The notes under the pieces: generated by a model
What the model was told of the DNA's origin: nothing
Database searches by the model: none
Seen by the model: only the letters and a program-made list of their open reading frames with translations
Origin: Alcanivorax sp. DSM 26293
GTDB lineage: Bacteria; Pseudomonadota; Gammaproteobacteria; Pseudomonadales; Alcanivoracaceae
NCBI RefSeq assembly: GCF_900107995.1
Contig: NZ_FNUM01000012.1
Location: 22,224-86,223 of the forward strand
Direction: 5' to 3'
Length of the DNA: 64,000 bases
Part shown: piece after piece, positions 16,092 through 26,507 of the stretch
Layout: each line of letters begins with the position of its first letter
How positions within the stretch are numbered: position 1 is the stretch's first letter
Program-made: the position numbers and the translations under genes

Positions 16092-17164
16092 CAAAGCAAC
16101 TCCAGCAGGGGCTTGGTCACAATCTCGTTACGCCAGCCGGTGAGCGGCTCGGGCACCTGGTCCGGGTGACGAATCAGGGATTCCAGCCAGCGACGGCGCA
16201 TCAGCACATCCGGTTTCATGTTCATGGATTCGGCAATCTCGCCGACCCGTTTACGCAGCATCTTGGCCCGTTTTTTCTGCTGGGCATCCGGCGGCCCCGG
16301 CAGGGGCTCAGGTGGCGTGCCACGCCGGCCCGCTTCGAGCAGTTCCAGCAGGGTATCACCATCCCGGCGGATCACCTTGGGGTGCAGACCCAGGTCAGAA
16401 AACAGGCCCCGGTCGCTGCGGGAGGAGCGGGCCAGATCCAGTAGCTGGGCATCCTTGAGGATAAACCCCTTGGGCAGGTCCCGCTCCCGTGCCATGCGAT
16501 CCCGCCAGGGAGTCAGCACCGCCAGCACCGCCAGCGCCTGCCCCTGTAACAAGCCGGCACCTTTCACATTACGCCAGGCCTTTTCCGGAGCGGTCACCGT
16601 CCGTGCCTGTTCGAGCAGACGCTGACACTCTTCCCGCCACCAGCTCTCACGGCCCAGATTCACCAGCCGATCCCGCAGGATATCGGTCACCTCGGGCAGA
16701 TATTTCACATCGTCCTCGGCGTAGAGCAACTGCTCCTGACTCAGAGGCCGCTTGAGCCAGTTGGTGCGGGTAGCGCCCTTGGGCAATTCCACCCCGAGCA
16801 ACATCTGCACCACCTTCTGGTAGCCCAGTTGCATGTCCTCACCGGTGAGAGCAGCAGCGATCTGGGTGTCCTCGATCACCGCCGGGTAATCACCAGTAAA
16901 GGCGGCGATGGCTTCCAGATCCTCGGAACAGGCATGCATCACCAGAGGGTGCTGCTGGAACAGGGGCGACAGCGTGGGGCCATTGACCTGCGTCGTGTCG
17001 ATCAGCCGGATCTGCTCACCATCATGGACCTGAACCAGGGCCAGTTGTGGCCAGAAGGTGCGCTCGCGCATGAATTCCGTGTCCAGGTACAGGGGCGTTG
17101 CCGCCGCCAGTCCGGACTGCCAGGTGGAGATGTGGTCGCTGTTGTCGCACCAGAGGTAAGCCAT
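16091..17164 (-). CDS. rnd: Ribonuclease D
   Basis: A 3'-5' exoribonuclease of 357 residues that trims tRNA and other small RNA 3' ends. Exo I is [20 protein letters not shown] with Asp and Glu of the DEDD set. Exo II lies in [12 protein letters not shown] and exo III in YAEDDVKYL (Tyr-x3-Asp, so DEDDy class). The C-terminal half holds an HRDC-like domain (about residues 210-290, [19 protein letters not shown]). It heads the rnd-ycgL-ycgN operon and is divergent from gpmA across 235 bases. Confidence 0.95.
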   Translation of the reverse strand: MAYLWCDNSDHISTWQSGLAAATPLYLDTEFMRERTFWPQLALVQVHDGEQIRLIDTTQVNGPTLSPLFQQHPLVMHACSEDLEAIAAFTGDYPAVIEDTQIAAALTGEDMQLGYQKVVQMLLGVELPKGATRTNWLKRPLSQEQLLYAEDDVKYLPEVTDILRDRLVNLGRESWWREECQRLLEQARTVTAPEKAWRNVKGAGLLQGQALAVLAVLTPWRDRMARERDLPKGFILKDAQLLDLARSSRSDRGLFSDLGLHPKVIRRDGDTLLELLEAGRRGTPPEPLPGPPDAQQKKRAKMLRKRVGEIAESMNMKPDVLMRRRWLESLIRHPDQVPEPLTGWRNEIVTKPLLELL

Positions 17165-17399
17165 GAAGTCGCCTGAGTCTGAATTGGCGACGATTATACG
17201 GGCTCCGGGCAGCCTTTTTCAGCATCGCAGGCCGCCGATTGGCCATTTATCCCCCCTTCGCCCTGATAACCGCCGGCAACACTGTGAAAATTTGCACTCA
17301 AGGAGCCGATTAACCGTGAAATATCCTGGCCTGCGCTCAATTTCCCGGCACTTTTCTGCTACCCTTTGCGCCGCACTGAAAACCGCACAGGAATAACCC

Positions 17400-18146
17400 A
17401 TGAGCACGAAACTGGTACTGGTCCGCCATGGCCAAAGCGTTTGGAACAAGGAAAACCGTTTCACCGGCTGGAAAGACGTGGATCTCACCGATCAGGGCCG
17501 CGAAGAAGCCCGCACAGCTGGCGAATTGCTGAAGGAAGCAGGCTTTGAGTTCGATGTGGCTTACACTTCCGTGCTCAAGCGCGCCATCCGTACCCTGTGG
17601 ACCATTCTGGACAATATGGACCAGATGTGGATTCCGGTGATCCGCGACTACCGCCTGAACGAACGCCACTATGGCGCCCTGCAGGGCCTGAACAAGGCGG
17701 AAACCGCTGCCAAATATGGCGACGAGCAGGTGCATATCTGGCGCCGCAGCTACGATACCCCGCCGCCGAAGATGGAGCGCGACGATGAGCGCTATGCCGG
17801 CAACTTCCGGGTATACCAGGGCCTCAGCGACAGCGAGATCCCCCTGTCCGAAAGCCTCAAGGACACCGTAGACCGTTTCGTGCCCTACTTCGAAAGCGAG
17901 ATCAAACCGCAGATCGAGGCCGGCAAGCAGGTGCTGATCTGTGCCCACGGCAACAGCCTTCGGGCACTGGTGAAGTACCTGGGCGACATTTCCGACGAGG
18001 AAATCGTCAAGCTCAACATCCCCACCGGCGTGCCGATGGTGTACGAGCTGGATGACAACCTGAAGCCCATCAAGAACTACTACCTGGGCGATGCCGAGGA
18101 AGTGGCCAAGGCGGCCGAGGCCGTGGCGAACCAGGGCAAGGCGTAA
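17400..18146 (+). CDS. gpmA: 2,3-bisphosphoglycerate-dependent phosphoglycerate mutase
   Basis: Interconverts 3- and 2-phosphoglycerate in glycolysis and gluconeogenesis through a phosphohistidine. The 248-residue chain is the usual length of dPGM. The RHG motif with the catalytic His is at residues 9-11, [15 protein letters not shown] follows, [11 protein letters not shown] carries the acid Glu, and the second His is in [16 protein letters not shown]. It is a monocistronic gene with a strong terminator behind it. In a hydrocarbon degrader its main flux is probably gluconeogenic, which is inference. Confidence 0.96.
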   Translation: MSTKLVLVRHGQSVWNKENRFTGWKDVDLTDQGREEARTAGELLKEAGFEFDVAYTSVLKRAIRTLWTILDNMDQMWIPVIRDYRLNERHYGALQGLNKAETAAKYGDEQVHIWRRSYDTPPPKMERDDERYAGNFRVYQGLSDSEIPLSESLKDTVDRFVPYFESEIKPQIEAGKQVLICAHGNSLRALVKYLGDISDEEIVKLNIPTGVPMVYELDDNLKPIKNYYLGDAEEVAKAAEAVANQGKA

Positions 18147-18169
18147 GTCACACGGCAACGACCTGACGC

Positions 18170-18206
18170 AAAAGCCCGACCCGGGAAACCGGGTCGGGCT
18201 TTTTTG
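18170..18206 (+). terminator. Intrinsic terminator of gpmA
   Basis: AAAAGCCCGACCCGG with GAAA loop and complementary CCGGGTCGGGCTTTTTT, 24 bases after the gpmA stop. A long GC-rich stem with six T residues. Confidence 0.93.
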
Positions 18207-18248
18207 TTTCTGAGGGCAGATTAAAGCCGGACAGGCTCTGACAGTCGA

Positions 18249-18396
18249 GTTGAAAGTTAAAAGTTCAAAGTTAAAAAGTGCGCGATGGGTTGATTTTGAG
18301 CGGCCATGCCCGCGCCATTAGCGTTAATCGCGGGCACACCATTCCTGCCTTTGACAACTTAGTCCGCGTTTCAACTTTAAACTTTGAACTTTCAAC
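18249..18396. repeat. Inverted repeat of 7-base units (GTTGAAA/GTTCAAA type)
   Basis: The left arm 18249-18278 reads GTTGAAA GTTAAAA GTTCAAA GTTAAAA AG; the right arm 18371-18396 is its approximate complement (TTTAAACTTTGAACTTTC). Both have 7-base period. About 92 bases lie between. The right arm supplies the stop codon (TGA at 18392-18394) of the minus-strand RND pump gene. The element thus joins the 3' ends of two convergent genes. Confidence 0.88.
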
Positions 18397-21300
18397 TACG
18401 CTGCTCAGACGTATCCCGGTCGCTACTCTGATCCTGCCGACCCGCCTCCCAGGCAGAAGCCAGGACGGCATCCTGGTAGGGGTTGCTGGTCACCCACCAG
18501 GCCGTCATGCGACCCCGCTCATAGGCCATGTCCACGCTGTCCTCCTCCGAGGCCTCCGGCGCCCGCCAGCGGGCCAGGCTACGCTGAACCAGGCTGCGCA
18601 CATCATGGCTCACCACCAACAGACAGGGCACCAGCAGCAGGCTGACCAGGGTGGCAAACAACACGCCAAACGCCAGGGACACGGCCATGGGAATCAGGAA
18701 ACGGGCCTGCACACTGGTCTCCAGCATCAGCGGCGCCACCCCGGCAAAGGTGGTCATGGAGGTCAGCATCACGGGCCGCAGGCGGCTGCTGACGCCTTCG
18801 ATCACCGCATCACGAAGACGCATGCCATGGCTTCGCAAGGTATTGATGGCATCAATCAGTACCAGGTTGTCGTTGACCACCACGCCACTCACCGCGATGA
18901 CCCCCACCAGCGACCACAATGTCAGGCTGTAACCCAGCAGGAAGTGCCCCAGGAAGGCCCCCACCATGCCGAAGGGGATTGCCGCCATCACCAGTAGCGG
19001 CTGGCCATAGCCGCCAAACAGCACGGTGAGCAGGAAAAATATGGCAGCCAGGGCAATCAGGTAGCTGATCGACAGATGATCCAGGAAGTCCTGGATCGCC
19101 GCCTGCTTGCCGGCCACCGTCCAGCCCGCCTGGGAATCGGCGGACTCCATGGGGGCCAACACCTGTTGCTGCAGTGCCGCCATCACCTGGGCCGGTGACG
19201 TCACATGTTCATCTACGAAAGCACTGATGGTCGCACTGCGGCGGCCATCGTAATGGCTGATCATGGCCGGCACCTGGCGTCGCTGCAGGTCGGCCACTGC
19301 CGCCAGCACAGTGATCTCCCCATCCGGCAGTTGCACCGGCAACCGTTCCAGGTCACTGATATGGCGACTGTCGCGGCTGGCCAGACGCAACATCACCGGC
19401 ACTTCCTGATCCTGTTCGAACCAGCGATCCAGCTCGATACCGTGGAACGCATTGCGGATCTGCAGTCCCAGCTGCTCCACCCGCAGGCCCGCCAGTTTGC
19501 CTTCTTCCCGCAGGCCGATATCAACCAGGGTGCGACGGGAAGACAGGTTGTTGGCCACTTCATGGACCCCCTCCATGTTCGCCAGGGCCTGCGCCGTCTG
19601 CGCACTCAAACGTTGCAAGGTGGCCAGATCCGGGTGGAACAGATTGACGTGAATATCCGGCTTCACCTGCATCAGGCTGGCATGGAATTTGACCGACAGG
19701 GCATCGGCAATGGGGCCATGCTGCCCCCGCCACAGACTGGCCAGCTCCCGGGGAGACAAGGCGCTGGTATCTCCGCCAATGGCCAGGGTCACCCGTACCC
19801 GGAAGCGGGCACCCGGGTCACGGGCATTGGAGGTTTTCTGGCGCACCCCCTGCTCGGCAAACACCGCATCCACGGTGACCGGCTGCTGGTCAGCCTGCAA
19901 TTGCGCTGATAGCTTGCGGGCGGAGCCTTCCAGGGCCTGCACCTCGCGCAGCAGCCGCGCCTCGCCGGTGCCCCGGGGGAACACCACTTCCGCCATCACC
20001 CGGTCGCCCTCCACCCGGGAAAACAACACCATGGTCAGCCAGCCGCTGTTGACCAGGGCGCAGCAGAAAATAAACAGCCCTACAAACACCACCACCAGCA
20101 CATACCGCCAGCGCAGGGCCCGTCGCAGCAGTGGCCGGGCCCGGTATTCCAGCCAGCGATCCAGCCGGCTATTGATGCGCGTGGAGAGTTGCTCGGACTT
20201 TCGCCAGATCCCCCGGGCGGGGCGGTCATAGCTGAGGTGAGAGGGCAAAATCCACAGGGACTCCACCAAGGACAGCACCAGAATGGCCATGGACACAATG
20301 GGGATCACCCGCATCAGCGCCCCTTCCGGGCCAGGCAGGAACAGCAGCGGCGCAAAGGCAATCAGGGTGGTCAGCACCGCAAACAGGATCGGTCGCGACA
20401 CCCGCTGGGCGCCGGCAATGGCGGCCTCCTGACCGGCCATGCCACCCTGGCGGCGCTGGTGATCAATACTCTCGCCGACGATCACCGCATCGTCGACCAC
20501 AATGCCCAGCACCAGGATAAAGGCGAACAGGGAGATGGTGTTGAAGGATTCGCCCAGCACCGGCAGCAAGGCACAGGCACCCAGCATGCAGACCGGAATC
20601 CCCAGTGCCACCCAACCAGCCAGACGCAGGGTGAGAAACACCCCCAGCATCAGGGTCAGCAACACCAGCCCCTGCAGCGCATTGCGCCACAACAGATGGG
20701 AGCGTTCGCGAAACTGGGCCGCATCGTCACTCCACACCTGCAAGGCGACGCCCGGCGGTAACTGCGCCTGCTGCAGATAGCCGCTCACCGCCCCGGCCAC
20801 GTCCAGCACGTTCTGGTCGCCGACCCGGTAGATATCCAGCGCTACCGCCGGCCGGCCGTCCAGCCAGGCGGCCTGACTGTCTCGGGAGAAACCATCCTCA
20901 ATGCGGGCCACGTCGCCGAGACGCAACAGATCGCCCTGCTCGGACTGGCGAATCACCAACTGTTGATAGGCGCTGGCCTCTCCCGGTTGCTGGCCGGTCT
21001 GTAGCAGCCAGTCACCCCGGTCGCTGCGCAACAGCCCCCCGGCAACCCGCTCCACGCTTTCACGGGCGGCGGCGGCCATACCTTCCAGGGTGAGCTGATA
21101 GCGGTACAGATCATCCCGGGCCACGGTCAGCGCCATTTCCCGTTCCGGCAGGTTTTCGATATCCACACTGGATACCGCATCATGATTGAGCAGCTGCCGG
21201 CGCACCTGATGAGCCAGTTGATAGAGATCCTGGCGGGACAGGCTGCCACTGAGCAGCAGCCGCACCACCCGGTTTCGCACAATCAGTTCCTGCACCCGGG

Positions 21301-21676
21301 GGCGCTCGGCGTCGCCGGGCAAGGTATCAAGGGCTTCCAGGCGAGTGCGGATCTGCTCCAGCACGGCGCGGGTATCATGCCCCTTGAGCACATCCAGCTG
21401 CACCGAACACAACCCCTCCCGGGCTTCACTGATCAGTTCGGTGCCCCCTTCCACATCGTCGATGGCGGTTTCCACTGGCGTGCAGACCAGGGCCTCCACA
21501 CTTTCCGGTGTGGCCTGGGGCCAGGCCACATAGATACCGATGCGGTCCAGCGGCACGTTGGGCAGGGTTTCCTGGCGGGTGTGGGGGATGGCCATCAGGC
21601 CGGCCAACAGCAGGGTGATCATCAGCAGGTTGGCCACCGCGCTGTTGCGGGCGAACCAGGCAATACTGCGGTTCAC
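18392..21676 (-). CDS. RND-family efflux permease (last gene of biosynthetic-like operon)
   Basis: An inner-membrane proton-driven pump of 1094 residues, typical of the AcrB/HAE-type RND family. The N-terminal helix (AVANLLMITLLLAGLMAI) and two large periplasmic regions are present. The central helices include FAFILVLGIVVDDAVIVGES with the paired Asp of the proton relay and the SRPILFAVLTTLIAFAPLLFLPG loop. The C-terminal half repeats the pattern (GVVVNDNLVLIDAIN, VMLTSMTTFAGVAPLM). The start is GTG at 21676, overlapping the adaptor stop by 4 bases. No outer-membrane partner gene is nearby, so a shared TolC-type channel is likely. Confidence 0.92.
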   Translation of the reverse strand: MNRSIAWFARNSAVANLLMITLLLAGLMAIPHTRQETLPNVPLDRIGIYVAWPQATPESVEALVCTPVETAIDDVEGGTELISEAREGLCSVQLDVLKGHDTRAVLEQIRTRLEALDTLPGDAERPRVQELIVRNRVVRLLLSGSLSRQDLYQLAHQVRRQLLNHDAVSSVDIENLPEREMALTVARDDLYRYQLTLEGMAAAARESVERVAGGLLRSDRGDWLLQTGQQPGEASAYQQLVIRQSEQGDLLRLGDVARIEDGFSRDSQAAWLDGRPAVALDIYRVGDQNVLDVAGAVSGYLQQAQLPPGVALQVWSDDAAQFRERSHLLWRNALQGLVLLTLMLGVFLTLRLAGWVALGIPVCMLGACALLPVLGESFNTISLFAFILVLGIVVDDAVIVGESIDHQRRQGGMAGQEAAIAGAQRVSRPILFAVLTTLIAFAPLLFLPGPEGALMRVIPIVSMAILVLSLVESLWILPSHLSYDRPARGIWRKSEQLSTRINSRLDRWLEYRARPLLRRALRWRYVLVVVFVGLFIFCCALVNSGWLTMVLFSRVEGDRVMAEVVFPRGTGEARLLREVQALEGSARKLSAQLQADQQPVTVDAVFAEQGVRQKTSNARDPGARFRVRVTLAIGGDTSALSPRELASLWRGQHGPIADALSVKFHASLMQVKPDIHVNLFHPDLATLQRLSAQTAQALANMEGVHEVANNLSSRRTLVDIGLREEGKLAGLRVEQLGLQIRNAFHGIELDRWFEQDQEVPVMLRLASRDSRHISDLERLPVQLPDGEITVLAAVADLQRRQVPAMISHYDGRRSATISAFVDEHVTSPAQVMAALQQQVLAPMESADSQAGWTVAGKQAAIQDFLDHLSISYLIALAAIFFLLTVLFGGYGQPLLVMAAIPFGMVGAFLGHFLLGYSLTLWSLVGVIAVSGVVVNDNLVLIDAINTLRSHGMRLRDAVIEGVSSRLRPVMLTSMTTFAGVAPLMLETSVQARFLIPMAVSLAFGVLFATLVSLLLVPCLLVVSHDVRSLVQRSLARWRAPEASEEDSVDMAYERGRMTAWWVTSNPYQDAVLASAWEAGRQDQSSDRDTSEQRS

Positions 21677-22836
21677 AGCGCTGTCTCAGTGGCAGAACGA
21701 TCCGCCAGTCCGCTGGCAGGAGGACGGGGGTCGATACGCATGCCCTCCAGCAGCTGCAAGTCTCCGGCCAGCACTACCCGGGAGGAAGCGGTCACACCGT
21801 CGTGCAGATACAGGGAGTCATCATCGTGGTGCAGTATCGCCACGGATTGACGTCGCAACCGCTTGTCCTCATCCAGGACCCAGACAGCGTTCTCGCCAGC
21901 CTGGGCTGCCCGGGGCAGCACCGCCACATTTTTCGTCGGCGCGCCGCGCAGCTCCGCCTGCACCAGCACCCCGGGCTCCAGGGGCAAGCCGTCCTCGCTA
22001 TTGGTGACCTGAACGATCAGGTGCATCATGCGGTTCTTGTTCAGGCCACCTTCGCGGCGCACCACCCTGCCCGACCACTGGCCGTCCCGGCCGGCAAAGC
22101 GGCCACGCAGGGTAACGTTCACCGGCTCCAGGGTGCCTTCATCACCGGGCATGATGCCCAGCAGTGCCAGCCACTCATCGCGAACCGGCAGCCGTACCTC
22201 CACCTGATCTTCCTGATACAAGCGAGCCAGAATGCTGCCGGCCTGTATCTGTTGTCCGGCCATGGCCTGGACGGCTTTCAGGCGACCACTGATCGGCGCC
22301 ACCAGCTCCGTCTGTTCCTGATTCCGTTGGGCCTGGCGCAAGCCGGCACGGGCCGAGGCAAGACGGCTGTTGGCTTCGTCCAGTTGCGGTTCAAAGCGAC
22401 CCAGCGCCGAGGAACGCTTGGCGGATCCCGAGACCCGTGCCCGCGCCCGGGTTTCCTCCAGATGCAGCCGCGCCGCATGGACGGCGTTCTGCTGGGCAGT
22501 AACGTCCAGCGCAAAGGGCTCCGGATCCAGCTTCAGTAATACCTCGCCGGCCGTCACCCGCCCCCCGTCTGCCAGTAGCGGCGATACTTCCTGCACCCGG
22601 CCGGACACTTCCAGACTCAGCGGCAATTCATGACGGGCACGCACCAGTCCTTGACTGTGCACCGGAATGACCACGTCCTTCCATTCCACTTGCCAGGAGT
22701 CCAGAGCCAGAATCGTCTCTTCGCTTTTCACCGCCGGCGGTGACGGCGGCACCAGATACAGGGCCGCCACCGCCAACGCCATGGCCAGGGCGGCCAGCAG
22801 AGCCACCAACGCGCGCAGACTCACAATCCGTTTCAT
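21673..22836 (-). CDS. RND periplasmic adaptor (membrane fusion protein, HlyD/AcrA type)
   Basis: A 387-residue adaptor. An N-terminal anchor is at about residues 7-28 (LRALVALLAALAMALAVAALYLV). The lipoyl-like half motif VSGRVQEVSPLLADGGRVTAGEVLLKLDP is followed by a helical hairpin and the second half motif (APISGRLKAVQAMAGQQIQAGSILARL). The beta-barrel and membrane-proximal domains follow (VEVRLPVRDEWLALL, VQVTNSEDGLPLEPGVLVQAEL). It overlaps both neighbours by 4 bases, linking the pump to the upstream acyltransferase gene. It should bridge the RND pump to an outer-membrane channel. Confidence 0.9.
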   Translation of the reverse strand: MKRIVSLRALVALLAALAMALAVAALYLVPPSPPAVKSEETILALDSWQVEWKDVVIPVHSQGLVRARHELPLSLEVSGRVQEVSPLLADGGRVTAGEVLLKLDPEPFALDVTAQQNAVHAARLHLEETRARARVSGSAKRSSALGRFEPQLDEANSRLASARAGLRQAQRNQEQTELVAPISGRLKAVQAMAGQQIQAGSILARLYQEDQVEVRLPVRDEWLALLGIMPGDEGTLEPVNVTLRGRFAGRDGQWSGRVVRREGGLNKNRMMHLIVQVTNSEDGLPLEPGVLVQAELRGAPTKNVAVLPRAAQAGENAVWVLDEDKRLRRQSVAILHHDDDSLYLHDGVTASSRVVLAGDLQLLEGMRIDPRPPASGLADRSATETAL

Positions 22837-23792
22837 GCCGTCACTCCCAGTCCCTCAACCCAACATTGCAGACATTCGCGCACCGCTGACTCCGGGGCGC
22901 CCAGGGACGGGTGCAGCTTCAGCGCCAGGCTCAAGCTGCCATTCACAATGATCATGCCGTTGGCTACCGGATGGGTGGGACTCCCGGGGCCACAGCAGGC
23001 GAATACCGTGTCGGGAGCCAGGCCTCCTGAAACGAAATCCATCTGCCACTCTCCCAGGTTGGAGAAGGAGCCGCCGTGGCGGGCACCGTTGAGCAGACGG
23101 CCACATAGCCAGTCCACCCCCCGCTGGCCAATCAGCCGACCAATTCGGGCAAGGTGCCAGTAGCGCCAGTGAATATTGGCTTTCAGATAGCGACGAATGG
23201 TGTGGTCCAGATGAGTCAGCGAATCGTCACTGTCCACCGTCATGTAAAAAGCACTGGACAGATTCATATCCGGCTTCGCCATGGGCACCACGCCGCGCAT
23301 GTTCACCGGGAAGCACCAGCTGATGGGCACTGCATGGGTCATCAGGGTTTGCACCACGGCCCGATGCAGGGCCTGCAACAACAGGCTGTTGAGAGAGACC
23401 TGCAGCGCCTCGGCCCGCTGCCGCAGGGCAAGGGTTTGCCGTGGCGTCAGCCATTCCACCAGGGGCGCATCCGCCTGCTTTTCGGCCGTGGAGGTGAAGG
23501 CCCGCCAGGGGGGGGATTGCGGCTGGCGTCGCTCCGGCCGTGCCTGCCAGCGACGCCAGAACGCGGGCGGCCGGGTCTGGCGACTGAGGGGCATGGGCGG
23601 CTGACGCACGCCCATGCGCTTGAGGGATTCGGCGATGCCGCCCACCCCGTCATGGTCACGGTGCCGCAACGCCACGGTATGGCGCTTCCCAGACGCCGGA
23701 TGGATGAAGATAAACTCAATCCGGTCATCAATACCGAGCCGGGCACGGGCTCGGTACCACATGCCGATATAGTCGGTTGCACTGGCACTCAC
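22833..23792 (-). CDS. Condensation/chloramphenicol acetyltransferase-like acyltransferase
   Basis: A 319-residue protein I read as a member of the CoA-dependent acyltransferase superfamily that includes NRPS condensation domains and wax ester synthases. The active-site motif HxxxDG is present as HRDHDG at residues 44-49, unusually close to the N-terminus. The middle has VSLNSLLLQALHRAVVQTL and PVNMRG (compare PVSLR in wax synthases), and GGSFSNLGEW matches the structural SN motif near the C-terminus. The start is GTG with a 4-base overlap to the GNAT gene. It probably joins an acyl or aminoacyl group to an alcohol or amine. Confidence 0.72.
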   Translation of the reverse strand: MSASATDYIGMWYRARARLGIDDRIEFIFIHPASGKRHTVALRHRDHDGVGGIAESLKRMGVRQPPMPLSRQTRPPAFWRRWQARPERRQPQSPPWRAFTSTAEKQADAPLVEWLTPRQTLALRQRAEALQVSLNSLLLQALHRAVVQTLMTHAVPISWCFPVNMRGVVPMAKPDMNLSSAFYMTVDSDDSLTHLDHTIRRYLKANIHWRYWHLARIGRLIGQRGVDWLCGRLLNGARHGGSFSNLGEWQMDFVSGGLAPDTVFACCGPGSPTHPVANGMIIVNGSLSLALKLHPSLGAPESAVRECLQCWVEGLGVTA

Positions 23793-24880
23793 AGGCGCGC
23801 GACCTCCACGTAGGGCAAACGCCCATCGAGCTGGTCACGAGGATCGCCATCGTAGCTGACCAGAAAATGCTGGCTCAGCAATAGCCGACGGCGATACCGG
23901 ACCGGTACCTGCGCCAGTGGGTCCTGGGCAAAGAACCCGCAAACCAGCGCGTCATAGTGGCCATGGAAGCGACTGATCACATCGTCGAGCAACAGCTGCA
24001 ACAGCTCCGGGCGATTATCCTCGACCACCAGGCTGTGCAGTGTCAGGTAGGACAACACCCCACCCGGTGGCGGTAATTTCATGCCGCCCCGCAGCAGGCT
24101 GTGTGTGTTGTATAGATGGCGCATGACTCCCATGCCACGGGCATAGCCCAGCACCCGGGTCTGCTTGATCCCCTTCTGATCCCAGAAACCCAGCAATCCT
24201 TTCAGAACGCCACCGATCCAGAGACCGATAAAGTTCCGCGGGCTGAGCCCGTAACAGTAGGCATCACCCCGCACCCGGGACACATCCCAGTAGGGGAAAA
24301 ACTGTTTCTGTGCCCCCTGATATCGCAACAGCTGGGAAATGGCATCCAGGTCGGCCTCGCCGGTCTGGCGAATCACCACGTCATCAGGCAATCGCCGGCG
24401 GCGGGCCCGGGTATAGAGCATGCTGGTTTCGATGGTGCCGGAGGGATAGTAGGTGGGCAGCCCGGCGCGGCCACTGGCCACGGTAGACAGGGATGCCAGG
24501 TTGTCATGCAGCACCGTGGTCTGCATCCACTCGCCGTTTGACAGTTGCTGGCGCAACTGACGAAACAGCCGGTGCAGGATCATGCCGTTGCGATATTGCG
24601 GCGCGATGCGCAGATCGTGGGCGTAACGCACCGGCCTGACCTGGCCGTTGACCCAAACATGGCGCCAACCCACATTGTAGACGGCCCCGATTTGTCCCTG
24701 ACCATCCCGTGGCTCTGCCACCCACACATCCGGCTCTTCACAGGTCACCCGGGCGCCCCGAAAATAATCCGGGTTCCGTTCAAAATTCAGGGTAACCGCT
24801 CCTGCCTGGGGCGTACCTTGCAGCAAGGACAGGATGGCACCGTTATCTTCTTCCCGGGCCTGGCGAATACGGTAGCTCAC
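23789..24880 (-). CDS. GNAT-family N-acyltransferase
   Basis: A 363-residue protein with two GNAT-like halves. The first (residues 1-150) opens MSYRIRQAREEDNGAILSLL and includes VRPVRYAHDLRIAPQYRNGMILHRLFRQL, a beta4-alpha3 segment like the acetyl-CoA pyrophosphate loop. The second half (VIRQTGEADLDAISQLL onward) looks like a degenerate copy. The start is GTG at 24880, overlapping the GH3-gene stop by 4 bases. In this operon it could acylate an amine made or activated by the GH3-type ligase. The substrate is unknown. Confidence 0.75.
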   Translation of the reverse strand: MSYRIRQAREEDNGAILSLLQGTPQAGAVTLNFERNPDYFRGARVTCEEPDVWVAEPRDGQGQIGAVYNVGWRHVWVNGQVRPVRYAHDLRIAPQYRNGMILHRLFRQLRQQLSNGEWMQTTVLHDNLASLSTVASGRAGLPTYYPSGTIETSMLYTRARRRRLPDDVVIRQTGEADLDAISQLLRYQGAQKQFFPYWDVSRVRGDAYCYGLSPRNFIGLWIGGVLKGLLGFWDQKGIKQTRVLGYARGMGVMRHLYNTHSLLRGGMKLPPPGGVLSYLTLHSLVVEDNRPELLQLLLDDVISRFHGHYDALVCGFFAQDPLAQVPVRYRRRLLLSQHFLVSYDGDPRDQLDGRLPYVEVARL

Positions 24881-26493
24881 AACGCCACCTCCCGGGCCGA
24901 TACCGGCGGCTCACGGAGCCACACCGGCAATGCACCCGGCCAGTACTGCAGGGACTCCATCTTGATATTGCCTTCAATCATGCCCCGCTCACGGCACTGA
25001 TGCAGGTAACGCTCGCGCATGTCCGGGCGAATGACGCAGCGCAGCGGTGCCAGCTGTTCCAGGTTACGGGCCAGCTGGTAGTGGAAGTGTTGCTGCAGCG
25101 CCGCATCAAGGGCCTTCGCCACGTTACCCGTGTTTGCACTCTCCCCCTCCAGCAACAGAAGGTACCCGGGAGTGCCGTCACCGGTATCTTCTACGGCCAC
25201 GGTACATACCGGCAGGGTTTTCGGTGGCAACGTCACCTGCGACAGGGAGGCATCCAGCGCTGCCGCGGTAAGCTTCTCGCCAACCAGATCCGTGGTGCCG
25301 GCACGGCCGAGAAACGTCAGTGCCGGAATACCGCCTGGCAGCCCATCCACCCGCACCAGATCCTTGAGCCGGTAACGGAGCAGACCACTGCCGGTACTCA
25401 GCAGCGGCATCACCTCCTGCCCCTGCTCCAGTTCCCAGGGCGCATAAATGGTGCCATCAGAGGGGTCCTGGAATTCATAGACATGGCTGCGATAAGCCAG
25501 CGCGTACTGGCCCTGATAGGGAATGGTGACGACTCCTTCCGTGGCCCACAGGCCCTTGCCCTGAAACGCGGCCTGCGGCAACAGACCGTGCAACTGCCGG
25601 GCCCAGGGGCTTGATGCGGCGGTATCCCAGGCGCTCACCAGTGCCAGCGACGGCCACAGAGTCATAAAGAAATCCGCACTCAAGCGGCCATCCCACTGAC
25701 GCAGTAACGCCGCTGCGCGCGGAGAGCGCGGGCAACACTCGGTATGACTTCCCTTCATGCGCTGGCCCCAGGAACCGCTCGCCAATACCTCCGCCAGTTC
25801 CTCTCGCCACAGGGCCATGGACTTGAGCAGACCCAGGCCAAAGGTGGGGCTCCAGATGGACATCATCGCCAGGGAGTCATCACTGACCAGGTAAGCCAGG
25901 GTGGCAAACAGGGAATCCTCGGAAGTCCGTGCCAGGGACACATCCTGAGGGACCGCCTGGGTGGCCCCGGCCAGCAGGCGCTTGCCCATGGACATGAGCT
26001 GAATATCGTCGTTGATGTCCTCGCGCATGTTGTCACGCAATGACGTGGGCACCCAGGACATGGACCAGTAATGGCGCCCCCCGCTCAGGCGGGGAAACTG
26101 GCGGTACAGGTCCACAATCCAGGGACTGATGGCGCTATCCAGTTCCGACAGAAACTGACGCGTGTAGGGAATCCACTTTATCGCCGAGGTGGAACCGCTG
26201 GTGGGCTGATAGCGAACCACCGGTGACTGAATCAGGGCATTGCCGCCGGACTCGCGGGCGCGATCGACCGGATCCCGCCAGTCGCCGTAGTCGCTCACCG
26301 GCATCTGCTCAGCAAAGGTTTCCCATTGCCAGTCTGCTGCGACACCCCGGCGCTGGCCGACCTCACAGGCCGCCACCTTGCGCAACAACAGTGCCAGCTT
26401 GTCTCTCTGAACATGCTCCAGGTTTTCCCGCCCGGCGGCAAAGCGCCGCTCACCCGGCCAGGCGGCCATTTTGAGCAAACGATGTCCGAACAT
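24877..26493 (-). CDS. GH3-family acyl-adenylate-forming amidosynthetase
   Basis: A 538-residue protein I recognise as GH3-like (auxin-responsive GH3 family in Pfam). ATG at 26493 is chosen because upstream residues are not family-like and overlap the end of the previous gene. The nucleotide-binding motif YQPTSGSTSAIKWIPYT is near residues 93-109. FEFQDPSDGTIYAPWELEQGQEVMPLLSTGSGLLRYRLKDLVRV carries the middle motif and the YRLKD segment typical of the family. GH3 enzymes adenylate a carboxylate and pass it to an amine, usually an amino acid. A free-standing bacterial GH3 beside transferases and an RND pump suggests a secreted N-acyl product. Confidence 0.8.
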   Translation of the reverse strand: MFGHRLLKMAAWPGERRFAAGRENLEHVQRDKLALLLRKVAACEVGQRRGVAADWQWETFAEQMPVSDYGDWRDPVDRARESGGNALIQSPVVRYQPTSGSTSAIKWIPYTRQFLSELDSAISPWIVDLYRQFPRLSGGRHYWSMSWVPTSLRDNMREDINDDIQLMSMGKRLLAGATQAVPQDVSLARTSEDSLFATLAYLVSDDSLAMMSIWSPTFGLGLLKSMALWREELAEVLASGSWGQRMKGSHTECCPRSPRAAALLRQWDGRLSADFFMTLWPSLALVSAWDTAASSPWARQLHGLLPQAAFQGKGLWATEGVVTIPYQGQYALAYRSHVYEFQDPSDGTIYAPWELEQGQEVMPLLSTGSGLLRYRLKDLVRVDGLPGGIPALTFLGRAGTTDLVGEKLTAAALDASLSQVTLPPKTLPVCTVAVEDTGDGTPGYLLLLEGESANTGNVAKALDAALQQHFHYQLARNLEQLAPLRCVIRPDMRERYLHQCRERGMIEGNIKMESLQYWPGALPVWLREPPVSAREVAL

Positions 26494-26507
26494 GGTCACC
26501 CCGGTTT